NCBI RefSeq assembly: GCF_030253575.1
Contig: NC_080568.1
Span: 26,675,001-26,739,000 of the forward strand
Source of the DNA: Rhododendron vialii
Taxonomy: Eukaryota; Streptophyta; Magnoliopsida; Ericales; Ericaceae
Reading direction: 5' to 3'
Length of the DNA stretch: 64,000 nt
A program made the position numbers and the translations under genes. Below the pieces are notes generated by a model, which did no database searches, was not told where the DNA came from, and saw only the letters and a list, made by a program, of their open reading frames with translations. Shown in pieces: positions 22,559-34,011 of the stretch (positions are counted from its first letter, which is position 1; every line of letters begins with the position of its first letter).

Positions 22559-25500
22559 TGTGTGTGAGTGTGTGTTTTGCTAAGGAAGTGAAATATGAAG
22601 AATTAACTGAAGCAATACCTACAAACTAATAAGCATGGAAATGGATGGGTTTCGGGGTAAATTAGACTAAGCATCCGTGACACGGTCATGAACACGACTA
22701 AATTATTGACTTTCATCTCAAAACCACCCACCTTGTTCTCATACCTTGTCCCACTAGGTTGAGTACACAAAAGTTCAAGTTGGATTGGAATCAGTATCCC
22801 CACTAACCAGATATCAGTCACAAACACTAAAAAGTTTGTCCCCATACTATGTTATTAAAGCTTACTGTGGAAAGATATAAAACATGTCAGCTAACAAAGT
22901 TTAGGAGCCTTTCCAAAAAACTTTGGGGCCAACAAAGAAGAAGTTTACTGGCCACTGGCTTTGAGTGCCGCGGCCCTACCCTAGTGTTTGAACTGAAAAT
23001 TTCAATAGCCCCTCTATTTACTCCTGTTGCGATATATACTAGCTACAGTTTGTTAAAATTGAAAAGCTACCTAGGATCGATGAGAGGGTCATGTGGAAGA
23101 TTGTAGAATGGGATCAAGGATAGTAACATTCCAATATCTGTTGAAATCAGGTACAACAATATCAGATCCACAATCCTACTCGCTGTTCAACATGATCCTA
23201 CTTGTGACCCTAATCCTAACATATTTGGAAATGGAAATGCTGGCTTTCTTTTCTTGGCTACTGCACTATCCAACATGATCCTACATGCCACCCTATGATC
23301 CTACTTATGATTCTACAAAAATAACCATGTGACACTTACTAAACCGTACAAGCATTTGGGGATTGTAAGATCCCCACAATCCTATCATGAATTGATAACC
23401 ATACAAAGACACTACAATAGAGACTGACAGGGATGTCACCTCGTCAATGCACATATGTCCCAAACCCATGCTACAGCCCAATACCTAAATTGCTGTGGGG
23501 AAAAAAAAAGGAGCTTCTATAAAGCAAGGAATAAAAAGGCCTAACTTCCTAAGCAAGCCGTACTGAGAATTTTCCCAAGTAATTTTGTTGGCATCTGAGC
23601 ATTCGAATATGAAGTTCATTCCTGCTTCAAAGGAGCAAAAGATTGAAAAAAGAAAAAGAACATTAGCAATTCAACTTACTCCTTAACTCGCAGGTTTTCA
23701 AAAGGGGGATGTTCATGCTTCAAATATGGACATCAAATGAACACCATTTCAATGTCTAATCCAATTCCTATACAAGTCATACTACATACCTAGGGTTCCC
23801 AATTACCAAAACAAGCATCATAAGCATTTCAGCATTAAATTCTGCATACCTGTGGGGATAGTCAACAACCACGCCACCAGCAAATCCAGCACGCATAGCA
23901 AAACCGAGTATCAACTCGCGCTGTGCAAGACTTTCCGGATATACTTGCAATACTGCCCTCGCTCCCCTTGCTAAACATCTGTATAATGAGCCAAAGAACG
24001 CCCTGCGAGAGATATTTTGGCAAACAAATTAGAAATGGTAAGCGATTAAAGCTTGCATTAGAGAGGTGCCAAATTCCAACGCGGGCGCCACCCTCGTACA
24101 TTACACGAACGCAAAGTAGATGAAGATGGAAAAAACTTCAAACCAACTAATTTGAATAACACAGGAAGAAACAGAATAACATACTTCAATCTTAGCCGAG
24201 GTTCGTGGCAGGACTTGTCAGCATTGCAGAGCCACTGCTTAATCAAAACACAATATAAAGCATTAGCACTAACCAATAGGAAGTACCAACCAATGGATGT
24301 CATTTCTAGCAAAAGTCATTGTTTCACTAAATACCAGTGATCCAGATAGGGAAGCATAAATACTAACATACAATCAAGCAAGTTCTGCACTCTTAAACTA
24401 GCAAGAAGTACTCATACAAGTTGCACGTTTATTATCCACATTGTACATACAAAAACAGAGTTACTAACCACTAGCAAATGTAGAAACGATTCCAGAATAC
24501 AGAGTTGTATTCTTTGTAAGTTAAAGAGGCTTGAACTTGAGTCAATTTGTCGAGGAAAAGCGAACTAAGCCACAGGTGCGCACCTTAAGGGACAAGTACC
24601 AAGTAACTTTTCCTCCTTAAATAGTTGATATCATATTGATTTTGTGCACCAAATGGTCAGGTTACTAAGGCTATGACACGCACTGTCCGACCATGTCTGC
24701 ACAACAGGTGTGTGATTATCAGTGCTTTCTCTCTCTCACGTTCTCGCTCTCATTTCTATCTCTCTGGTAAATTTATTTTGCAACGCCAGGTGTATACATG
24801 AACTCTTTGTAAAGTAGGAGTTAGGGCTTTGCTGTTAGTTTGGGTTTGTTTTTTTGTTGTTGGCTTCTTTGTTAGTTGGGTTTGGCGTTAAAGGGGTTGT
24901 GGTGGTGGGGCTGTGGTGGTCAGAGATGGGTGATCTTTTTCTTCTACTTATTCGCCTTTCATTTTGTATCTCTATGGGTATATATATAGATGTATGTATG
25001 GTTGGTGTTATTATTAGTGTTTTTACTTTCAGTATTTCATACGATATGATATATATGAACTCTTTGTGAAGTAGGAGTTAGGGTTTTGCTGCTAGTTTGA
25101 GTTGTTTTACTATTGTTGGCTTCTTTATTGGTTGGGTTTGGGGTTAAGGTGGTTGTGGTGGTGGGGGTGGGGGTGGGGGTGGTTGGGCTGTGGTCGTTGG
25201 TTTGGTCGGAGGTGAGTTGAAAGTGGTGGGGGTGGTTGGATTTAAGCTCAGTGATCCTTTTCTTCCACTTATTCTCCTTTCATTTTCTCTCAATATGGGT
25301 ATATCGCATATGTATGTATGTATGGTTAGTGTTATTATTAGCGTTTTTACTTTCAGTATTTTCATACTATATGATATATATGAACTCTTTGTGAAGTAGG
25401 AGTTAGGGTTTTGCTGTTAGTTTGGGTTTGTTTTGTTGTTGTTGGCTTCTGTTGATTGGGTTTGGATTTGATTTTTGTTTTGGAAATATCTGATCTATTT

Positions 25501-28500
25501 GGTGTCAATGGATGAGTGGTTCTTTTTGCCTCAGAATATTGAACTTAAACGTGACCTTGCTCTGCTTCCGGTTACGGTGTTGATTCTCAGAACTGTGACG
25601 GTAGCCAGTTAGGCTATGTTTGGTTACTAGAAAGAGAGAAATGTTAATTACTAAGAAAAGTAGTATATCGAAAGTGTAGCAAATTAAAGATCAAAAGTAG
25701 AAATAATTTTTGCACTTCTTTTTTCTTTTTGATTCTTTTTGTGTCATTCATATGGGTTTATAATGTATATTATTTCTCTGTTATTTATTTGGGTTTATAA
25801 TGTACTCACTTTTTCACAATACATGAAGGGTTAATGTAGCAACAAAAGAGAAAGTCTGATTTTGTTTTCTCTCTGATTTTGTTTTTATTTTTGGTATTTT
25901 ATTTTTGTTCATGACTTCTCTAGCCCTTTTTAAAGTCGCCACCTAGGTTTTGAATGGACATAGCTAGAGAGGGGTATTGGGCTTGAGTTCCTTTGGCCTT
26001 GTTTTCTGTCCTTTAACTCCTTGTCTTAGTGTACGTAAATAGATGTCTATCACTAGAAAAAAACCAAGAGGTTATTGCTTACTTTTGGAGTACTTTATTT
26101 TCCATCTAATTTTCTTTTTTCTTTTTCTTTTTTCATTTTTGATTAATTTGGTGGTTTCTAGTGTGGGGTATATATTATTGGAAGATAGTGACTTAGTTAT
26201 TTTTTGGTATATATGCATAAGTAAAATTGATCTTGGGGAGGTGGGAAAGATGGCTTTTGGGGGAAACGTTGAGAAAAGGGAAAAAGTGGGAAGTAGGGTT
26301 TACAAGTTAATCTCCTTAAAGTAGAATATTGTCATGACTTACGACAATTGAACAATTGTCCTTGAATACGCAACAACCCTCTAAAGCATCGGATAGATTT
26401 GCCTAAAAGCATTTGACGCACTTATTGACACAAAATGTGCACAAACCAAGGGAATACCAGCAACCAATGGTCACCATGCAAATTGTAATGGCCATGTACA
26501 TACATTCTAAGGTTGTTACAAAAATTGATGGACCGAAAAACCCCAAAAAACCGACCAATCAGTTTGGTTTTCGGTCAGGGTGATGGCGGAATTGTTCCGG
26601 ACTCGTCTCAGTTTCCTAGAATTTTCGCTGAACCGAACCGACTATATATTTTTATATATTTTACATATATACCCTTTAATTAAAGTGAACTTTATATTTC
26701 GGGCGGACTAAAATCCCCGACCGGACCGATCCCACCCCAAACTGAACCGAACTCAACTCCGGTCAGGATCGGTCCTGGAAATATTTGAACCGAACCGAAA
26801 TCACCACTAATACATTCTAAAATGTATCAAGCCACCCATGGGCGACCAAAACTGACCCAATTACCAACAGAACCAAATAATTCATCTGTGGTAATAAAAG
26901 TCGAGCTAAAGCATTGATTGTCCCTCTTAGAACTTGTCCCACATCGGTTAATTATAATAACCTCCAAAACTAGTATATGAGCATGAGCAGCCTCTCCACT
27001 CATTCTCAATTGGTTTTGAGTTAAATGCTTTAGCATCGTATCAGAGCTAGGCTTTCGGAACTTTTGGACAAGACTCTCTTGATCAATTGCCCCGTTGTTT
27101 GTGCCATAAGTGCACTTTGTTTCATTATGATCCAAATGTTATGGATCATTCGTTAACCTCCCTGTGTGCAGGTTAGGGGTCGCACGTGTAGGGGAGTGTT
27201 AGAGCTCGTCCCATATTGGTTAATTATAACCTCCAAAACTAGTCCATGAACCTTGGCGACCTCTCCACTTATTGCCAATTGGCTTTGAGTTGGATGTTTT
27301 AATAGTCCCTTTTGTGTTGAGTAGTCAAAAGGACATCCGTACATAGGAGATTCTACTTGGATGCAGACATACACGATGCCATGACAACGTAAGCTCTATA
27401 GTATTTCCAATACCTTCTTCGGGGCCTAATTGTACATCCTTTGACCATCCAATATATTACACTTACAGGAACAAAGATGGTGTAATGTTTTATTTGAAAA
27501 TGAGAAGTATACCAGAAAAAATGAAACATGATCATCTTTTTATAGAACACTTGTCTTAGAATTAAAAATATATATCTTAAACCATGCAAAGAAAATTTCC
27601 CTCTACATAGCCAAGTCTTGTAACCAAGTAATTTCACGTCAAGCTAAGGGCATGAAAAGGAAGCAAGTCAAGCTGACTAAACCATAGATAATATGCAAAT
27701 TTCTTTTAATCGACAACAAAGAAACGGTATTAGAAGATGGCCCAAGGGGGCATCACCCTTGTACTACCAAGCAAAGAGAGTATGAAGAAAACAAAATGAA
27801 AAAGCGCAAAAGATAAACTCGAAACAAACATCTTCTGTAAAGCTTCAATGTATGCCCACTTCGTAAAAGGACCTTTCTCATTCTCTTCTTACTACATCCA
27901 AATAAGGAACTCTTTTCTTCACATTCTCCATATGAATATGATTCAACATTTCCAAACCGATAATATGAGTGTTACTGTACTTCACTGAGAAGATTTGCAA
28001 GATAAAAGAAGATGCAAACAAATAACACCCGATTATATTTTACAAAACACAAAAGTACCAATACACCTTGCAAGAGAATAGAAAAATCCCTAAGTCAAAG
28101 ATTGAAAACGAACACGAACCTGAACGGCTGAAATACTAATAGCACCATCAATAACTCCATTTCGCATCCCCAAGCCCTACAAAATATCCAACCAAAAACT
28201 CTAATTCCTCATAAAATAGTATCACTGAGGGTGAAACCCCATATTAGATGTTATTTGCATGTATCGTTGTGAAAGCATCACCAACAAACTCCAGATCACT
28301 TCATATATTTGTAGAACGATACCCCACATGCCTCCTAGGACCATGCATCTTGAATCCCAACTATTAAAATAAGATTCCCTAAGTTTATTATCTTTTCAGT
28401 TAACAAAAGGGACCCAATCCCATCAATCTACACAATTTCAAGTTTTATTCATATATAAACTACTGAAAAATAAATACAAGATATTGTAAGCTGGAATCTA

Positions 28501-31500
28501 TTTCCTAAATATTTAACGTCAAAATAGAACGAGATGGGTTGTACAAGAAGAAGAACTTGAAAATCTATTACATTATCTCTTCAGTTTCCATGTTGACGTT
28601 GTGGCGGGGTCAGCAGCGGCAGTGCTAGTTGTGCATGTGGCGTGATAAAAGTGACAAAGGGGTGTGTGTGTGTGGTAGGGGGATAGTGTTGAAGGACCTA
28701 GACCACCTGATGGCCATGACGGGAGATCGTGGTGGAGATTTGGGTAGTATTGGACCACCTGGTGGTCATGACGATGGCGCTGGTGGTGGGGTTAAAGTGG
28801 TAGGGGGGTGTGATGGAGAGGAGGGAGGACTAGTGATGATAGAAGTGGACCTAGTGGTATCCGGGGTGGTGGCGACGGCAATGGTGGTGGTACAGCGGTA
28901 GTGCCATCAGTTAAACAGTCATAGCGATGCACGGTTAGGCTTATGTACAAGCAGTTACAAATTAAGCAAGCAATAATGCTATCGCTAAGTAAGAAAATCA
29001 TATGTGAAAAGTTTCAGCCTAATTTCTCCAGTACCTAGAGCATGGTAGTCATAACTCATAAGTGGCACAACTAGTAGTTGGTTTACTTAAATGTCACCTC
29101 ATGGTAACAGTTCTCTAGCCCATACGGTAAGAAATGGCAATGGAACTTTATGTCATGCCATAAGAAATGTAAGTACAAATAGAGATCTTCAAATCCACTG
29201 AATGCATGATTTCATGCCATAAGTACAAATAGAGTCATTTTTTGTTGTGGCAAAACTTCATAACTCATGCTTCTAAACTGGACACATGGTAATTGTAAGA
29301 CAAAGTGGCACAAAGTTAAAAGGACTCAAATTATGAGGTCGTAACAAGGTATGCTGACAAGAGCAACCAGTTGCCAATCTTGTGGCGCTAGTTCAACTCC
29401 CAAAAAATCAGCCTATCCACTAAAAGAGATGGCACGGCTAGACAGCTGTCAGAAACTATCATAAGCAGGGGTCTCGATCATTGTGTAAAACCTACAAAAT
29501 TTACATAGTATGATGCCTTTCATTTGGTAAACCTGTTAGCAAACAACAAATGAATGCTATTAATCTAAATTTCAACTCTAAATACGTCCTCCTCCTGTAC
29601 TCAATCCTTTATGGAGTAAATAGTACTAGCACAGAATAGGAAATTCTTCTTGCAGAAATCAATGATTAACAGTCTCTTTAGCCTAACCTAGGTTGCATTG
29701 TGTAGAGGTACTAATCTTCAACTATGAAGCACGGAAACGCCTAACTAGTCACCATATATGTGTCTGTCAGACATGTATGGGGCACGTGATGCAAACCAAA
29801 TCAATGATAAATTTCATAAGAGAGATCATCCCAAAATGGGATACAAAGAGACTAAGCTCTCAATATTCTTTAATCAATATATCAACAAACCTAATGAGGA
29901 CACTGAACACCTATTTGTAGACTCAATAGTCAATACCCTATACACGCTTGAGGGCACCAAAATGACACAAAGACCCTCAATCTTACTGCAAGAGCACGGG
30001 CATAACTAACTGGGACACGCCAAAATATATACTTCACAGACACCATTGGGACAGCCTAGAGGCATTATTTTCTATTAGTTCTTTATGATTGGACGCGTAT
30101 GACGCCGTCTGAACAGGTGTACCATCATTTAGACACAATGGGACATGTTTTAAAATATAAAAAAGTTATTTCATACTATTGCAGCATTAAGGGTAGACTG
30201 TGGGAGGAAAAAAGAAGACTGCTACACAACGAGATGACTAGAAGCCCAAATCTCACGAATGTCTTCTCCTCTCTGTCTTTGGCTCTTTTCCCCATCTCTC
30301 TCGCTCAGTCTCGTCGACAATGTTCTAAGGCCCTAGATCTAGCACCAGCAACAGATCTTGACCTCAATTAGCTAAGGGCACACAGCTCAGTACCTTTTGG
30401 ATCATCTTAATCTTAATCTTAATCATTAAATATAGTGCAGTTCCATCTTTGGTTGTTTAGGAGATGATACTCATGTCATGCATAGCAAACAACTAAACAG
30501 AAAAATAATTATGTTCCACATCCACGCCATAATCATATCCTAATTACATAGAAATTGTAGTGTAAGGATCAATTTCCATGTGTGTCTCAGTGTTCATGTC
30601 TCTGTACTTCTAAGATCTACAGACTTAAAAGTAGCGCTGGCAAATGGGCAGGTTTGGGCGGGTTGAAATGGGACATGGGTTGATTACGGGTGGGTCGAAT
30701 ATGGGTCAATAGGAGGCGGGTTGATATGGGTCGGGTCGAATATGGGTCAAGCCATACCCAAACCCACCCAACCCGACCTGTTTTACTCCCCTTATTTTTA
30801 TTTTTTTTTAAACGTAATTTAGTGAGGTTTTTTTGGGCAATTTTAGTACATTTTCTGGGGTCAGAGTATCAATTTATTGTAGTAGTCATTGAGTATAATC
30901 GGATGAGGAATGGAAATTAAATTGGGTCAATTCAATCTATATGTTGTGTGGTTACAATTCTTTTTCTTTTGAATCCGTAACAGGTTGACATTTTCAAAAT
31001 TGTACAATTGTGTTCGGAGCCGTTCGAGGCATGTGGATATATGTGCATCGAGCGGTTCACACACAACATTGTCCGGAGTTGTGTTTGTAAAGTTTTTTCC
31101 CTTGCTAATTTTGGTTCGAACACAGCATTGTCCAGAGTTGTGTTTTGAGTTGTGTGTTTGTAAAGTGTTGTCCCCTTAATTGCTGATGACCCCAACACTT
31201 ATATGCTCCACTGAACTGAAATATGAGGTCTCAACCAATTTGAAATTTCAGAATCATCGTGCCATGAGCACTGTTATGGTGGCTGCTGCCCCGTTTAATT
31301 TGTTTGACAAGAATTTGAAAGAAAGGGGAGGAGAGAGAGAATTGGCAGGTAAGTTTGTTGGGGAGGAGAGAGAGAGGGGGGAGAGTGAGGGTCGGGACGG
31401 AAATCGGAAAGAGAGAAGGGTAGGGGAGGGGAAGATGGGTGTGGAGAGAAATAGATGGGATGGTAACTAATTGGAAAGCCCAGGTAGAAGAATGGATGAG

Positions 31501-32739
31501 TTTTTTTAAGTTGGACCCATTTTCAACCCATTTAAACCCATAAAATCAGTGGGTTTATTAAGTTGGCCCAATTAAAACCCATATTTAAATATGGGTGGGT
31601 TTGGGCTAATTATAAATGGATGGGTTTGGGTAAAACCATATTACTGGACCCAAATTGCCACCTCTACTTAAATTGTACAAATCAAAGCAATGAAGTAGCT
31701 ACCTGACCCATGTCACCAAGTATAAGATCACCTTCAACTTCACGCTCCAATGCAACATCTAGATTTGAAACTTACATTACTACACAAACTTGGGGAATAA
31801 AGAAATGAAAGAAAAATGAGTAAATCCAGAAACTTGAGACTAACTTAAATCCATGAATTCACATACCAAGCATTGACTCTGATATATCTAAACCAATCCA
31901 TTGGTGTCCATTTTCAGATAATGTCTCTCCACTAAGTCCTGAACCGCAACCTGCAAAACACAAAACATTTATCTGTCTATGTTCTGTTAAGACTTTAGCT
32001 AAATATTACAAGAAAAAGACCAAGCTTGTGGAGCTTGCTAAAAACCTTGAGAAAGTAGAGGCATATGAAAACTAATAGGACTGAAGTTTAAACAAAAAAA
32101 AAACTGCATGCAGAATCCTATCCATAATTATACCAAAGGGCATATTTGGTGAAATCCAGATCTTGGTATCATAATAGGAAACTGTAGCATTTCACTTTTC
32201 TGTGCAAACTGATTGTCCATGTCATTGCTCATCGAGTCAATATCGTGATTCGTGACATAAAGAGCCAAGCCCAATTCAACACCCAAGATGGGTTAGTTCT
32301 GCTTTTTTTGAACAGAAATATGGGGAAGTTAATGATGCAATTTTAGCGAAATGTCTTGTAAAATAGTGCAATTTTCTTTTCCTTTAACCTCTTTTGCTCT
32401 CTTATAGAATCGAATAAAACCTAAAAGGAACAACCCAAATAAGTTCCCAGCAATCCAACAAACAATTACCAACGTCAAGAAGTAATCTGGGGACACCATC
32501 ATCGGGCAAAGCAAGAAGCTCCACAGCTCTCTCCGAAAGTTTTGCCTACCGAAAGAACAAAGCGAAAAACGAAAGAACCGTATGTAAGCATACGCATATG
32601 TCAATATAAACATACATACCGGCGTTTGGGTGTGAGTGAGTACCTGAATTTCGATGATACGAGAGGAGGAAGTGTATTTGCGAGCTTCTACATCGTTGTA
32701 GAAGATCTCTGGAGGCGCTTGTACCTCTGGCCTCGACAT
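19967..32739 (-). CDS. RID2: 18S rRNA (guanine-N7) methyltransferase, RID2/Bud23
   Basis: The nine exons on the minus strand are 32739-32644, 32545-32470, 31950-31867, 31758-31703, 28176-28120, 24234-24185, 24002-23850, 20454-20319 and 20131-19967. All have GT-AG borders and continuous phase, giving 873 nt and 290 residues, the family's usual length. The start [16 protein letters not shown], the SAM-binding motif LLLDVGCGSG (residues 53-62), [19 protein letters not shown] and [21 protein letters not shown] all match Arabidopsis RID2 as I recall it. An acidic stretch ([12 protein letters not shown]) precedes the basic Bud23 C-terminal domain ([16 protein letters not shown]), probably also nuclear targeting. 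With its TRM112 partner the enzyme methylates 18S rRNA in the nucleolus for pre-rRNA processing. Introns of up to ~3.9 kb are filled with transposons, yet no exon is damaged. A telo-box lies just upstream. Confidence 0.95.
20630..21568 (+). mobile_element. 5'-truncated LINE in a RID2 intron
   Basis: A plus-strand frame (20633-21418) is open except for one TAA near 21065. It has [33 protein letters not shown] and the Cys/His block [16 protein letters not shown], the zinc-finger-like tail of L1-type ORF2. It then continues to a stop after VPARVFGSM without an RNase H domain. A 3' UTR ends in a short A-run near 21560. It is antisense to RID2 and a different subfamily from the RNase H-bearing LINEs at 7.2 and 53.7 kb. 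Confidence 0.82.
21590..22215 (+). mobile_element. Diverged relative of the hAT-type repeat at 39.2 kb
   Basis: It shares GAATCGTACGATTCACGATT, TTGTTGTTGGAAAAGGGTT, GGACCATAAGTAGG, ACGAATCATCATCTCTTG and the terminal ...CGATTC-rich block with 39206-39952, in the same orientation. The termini are degraded and the target duplication is not visible. Confidence 0.75.
22492..22555. repeat. (GA)32 microsatellite
   Basis: A 64-bp uninterrupted GA run in a RID2 intron, followed by a GTGTGTGAGTGTGTG stretch. Confidence 0.97.
24674..24950 (+). repeat. Second copy of the 9.35-kb segment
   Basis: It starts near GCACTGTCCGACCATGTCTG and keeps the order of motifs of 9341-9660, including the ATGTCTGCACAACAG exon-like piece. 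The acceptor-like TTTTGCAG is reduced to TTTTGCAACG. It lies in the RID2 intron between exons 5 and 6. Confidence 0.75.
24797..25490. repeat. Tandem repeat, two full units and a partial third
   Basis: ATGAACTCTTTGT(A/G)AAGTAGG begins units at about 24797, 25056 and 25380. Each unit also holds TTGTTGGCTTCT, a GGTTGTGGTGGTGGGG block and GTGTTATTATTAG. Units are about 260 and 324 bp, the second enlarged by GGGGGT repeats. Confidence 0.88.
26511..26809. mobile_element. Small DNA element rich in CCGAACCGA motifs
   Basis: It is flanked by a perfect 11-bp direct repeat ATACATTCTAA (26500-26510, 26810-26820). The interior has CCGAACCGAC and GGTTTTCGGTCAGGG motifs like other hAT MITEs here. Terminal inverted repeats are poor, so the class is uncertain. 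Confidence 0.6.
26925..27304 (+). mobile_element. TRIM retrotransposon in a RID2 intron
   Basis: Two ~110-bp LTRs (26925-27035 and 27197-27304) share TTAATTATAA, CCTCCAAAACTAGT and CCTCTCCACT. The first is followed by TCGTATCAGAGC, one base from the initiator-Met tRNA primer site TGGTATCAGAGC. The second is preceded by a purine tract GTAGGGGAG. Flanking 5-bp repeats GTCCC (26920-26924, 27305-27309) are identical. At 380 bp and with no coding sequence this is a terminal-repeat retrotransposon in miniature. Confidence 0.88.
30632..31666. mobile_element. Non-autonomous hAT element in a RID2 intron
   Basis: The ends read TAGCGCTGGCAAATGGGC and, inward from the right, TAGAGGTGGCAATTTGGGTC. Both subterminal zones are full of TGGGT(C/T)GGGT-type motifs. 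Flanks CTTAAAAG (30624-30631) and CTTAAATT (31667-31674) match at 6 of 8 bases. The interior contains a repeated GAGTTGTGTTT-bearing unit (31070-31160) and a GAGA-rich zone. Non-coding. Confidence 0.8.
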
Positions 32740-32822
32740 CCCCACGATTCCCACGCCAGCTCGAGCGAGAGAAAGATGGCAGAAGGCAAGTTCGGTCGGT
32801 GGGAAGAATAGGCGAGGAGAGA

Positions 32823-32831
32823 AAACCCTAA
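32823..32831 (+). promoter_or_regulatory. Telo-box upstream of RID2
   Basis: AAACCCTAA lies 84 bp upstream of the RID2 start codon. This element is common in promoters or leaders of plant ribosomal and translation genes, which fits an rRNA-modifying enzyme. Activity is inferred. Confidence 0.5.
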
Positions 32832-32901
32832 ACCCTTCGAACCACTGTGACTGTTTTAGGGCTGAATATGCTAGTGAGCAGCTCGGTTGATTTTGCAAAT
32901 A

Positions 32902-33123
32902 CTCCCTCCAATGATAATTTTTAAGATTCGTGTCATTTTTCATTTTTTATAACTTTTAATTTATAATAGTTTTTATGAGTTTGAAAACTTTATATTATAG
33001 AACTAATCGAAAACTATCAAACAAGATCCATATTGCATATTTTTTGAGATTCATATTGAAAAATATAAGGAATTGAAATTGACACGAATACCAAAAATGA
33101 CATCGAATTTGAGACGGAGGGAG
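32902..33123. repeat. Stowaway-like MITE in the RID2 upstream region
   Basis: It begins CTCCCTCC and ends GGAGGGAG, flanked by TA on both sides (32900-32901, 33124-33125). These are the ends and target duplication of Tc1/mariner-type Stowaway MITEs. A partial related copy follows at about 33130-33285 with TATTATAGAACTAATCGA in common. Confidence 0.85.
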
Positions 33124-33550
33124 TAGTTCTTTTTTGGAGTTCGTGTTATTTTTCAATCGATTATATCATCCAATTTATAATATTTTACGTGATTTTGAAA
33201 ACATTGTATTATAGAACTAATCGAGATCTATCAAGCAATATCCATATTTGCTATGAAATTCATTGCGGATTCAAAAATATAATCTATGTTTTAGCCGGTT
33301 AGAATTAAACTCGGGACAATTAAATCCGGAAGAAGAGGTACTAACAACCCTTTGTATGGTGAGAAAGGATGATTATTTCTCTTCTATTTTTTGTTACTTT
33401 TCTTTCTATTTTTAATCAAAATGTTCAATTCAAATGAATAATTTCTTAAGAAACTATAACCATTTCTTTTTTGTTCTTGTAAAATCATTCCATTCAAAGG
33501 AGCTTAACGGGACAAACTCGAAACTCGAGTTAGTTAACATTATTTGCTTA

Positions 33551-34008
33551 GAGCATCCACAATGGGAATAATCAAAATCGATAATCAAAATGTGCCACGT
33601 CAGCATTTGATTATCCATTTAGTTCATAATAAAACCTAACAAACTTGATCTCCACGTTGGTTGTTTTTGTATCCCTATAAAAAAAACCCCCCACAATACG
33701 CAATGCATCTATGTTCAATTGCAAACGAGTTCCAATCACGCACCCGACCACACCAAATTATTCGTCTCGATGAGACGATTCTAATGTGAGGTGTTTTTTA
33801 ATTTTTTTAGTTTTGAATTTGGTTATTGGGTTTGGTTATTGAGTTTTGGTTATTGATAAAAGTTGTTAAGTTTGGTTATTCAAAGGTCAAAATTTGATGA
33901 GTTGCTAAGAGGTTGCTAAGTTTGGTTATTACAATGTGAGCACTTTTTTAAGCAAATATTGCTAACTTTAGCAACCTTTTAATTTTGATTATTACATTGT
34001 GGATGCTC
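33551..34008. repeat. Harbinger/Tourist-like MITE
   Basis: The ends are GAGCATCCACAATGGGAATA and, inward from the right, GAGCATCCACAATGTAATA, flanked by TTA on both sides (33548-33550, 34009-34011). TTA target duplications are typical of PIF/Harbinger elements. The interior has repeated TTTGGTTATTG motifs. Confidence 0.85.
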
Positions 34009-34011
34009 TTA

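Noticed and set aside
28629..28901. Glycine-rich plus-strand ORF ([19 protein letters not shown]...)
   Set aside because: It is low-complexity GGT/GTG repeat sequence inside a RID2 intron on the antisense strand, with no family resemblance.
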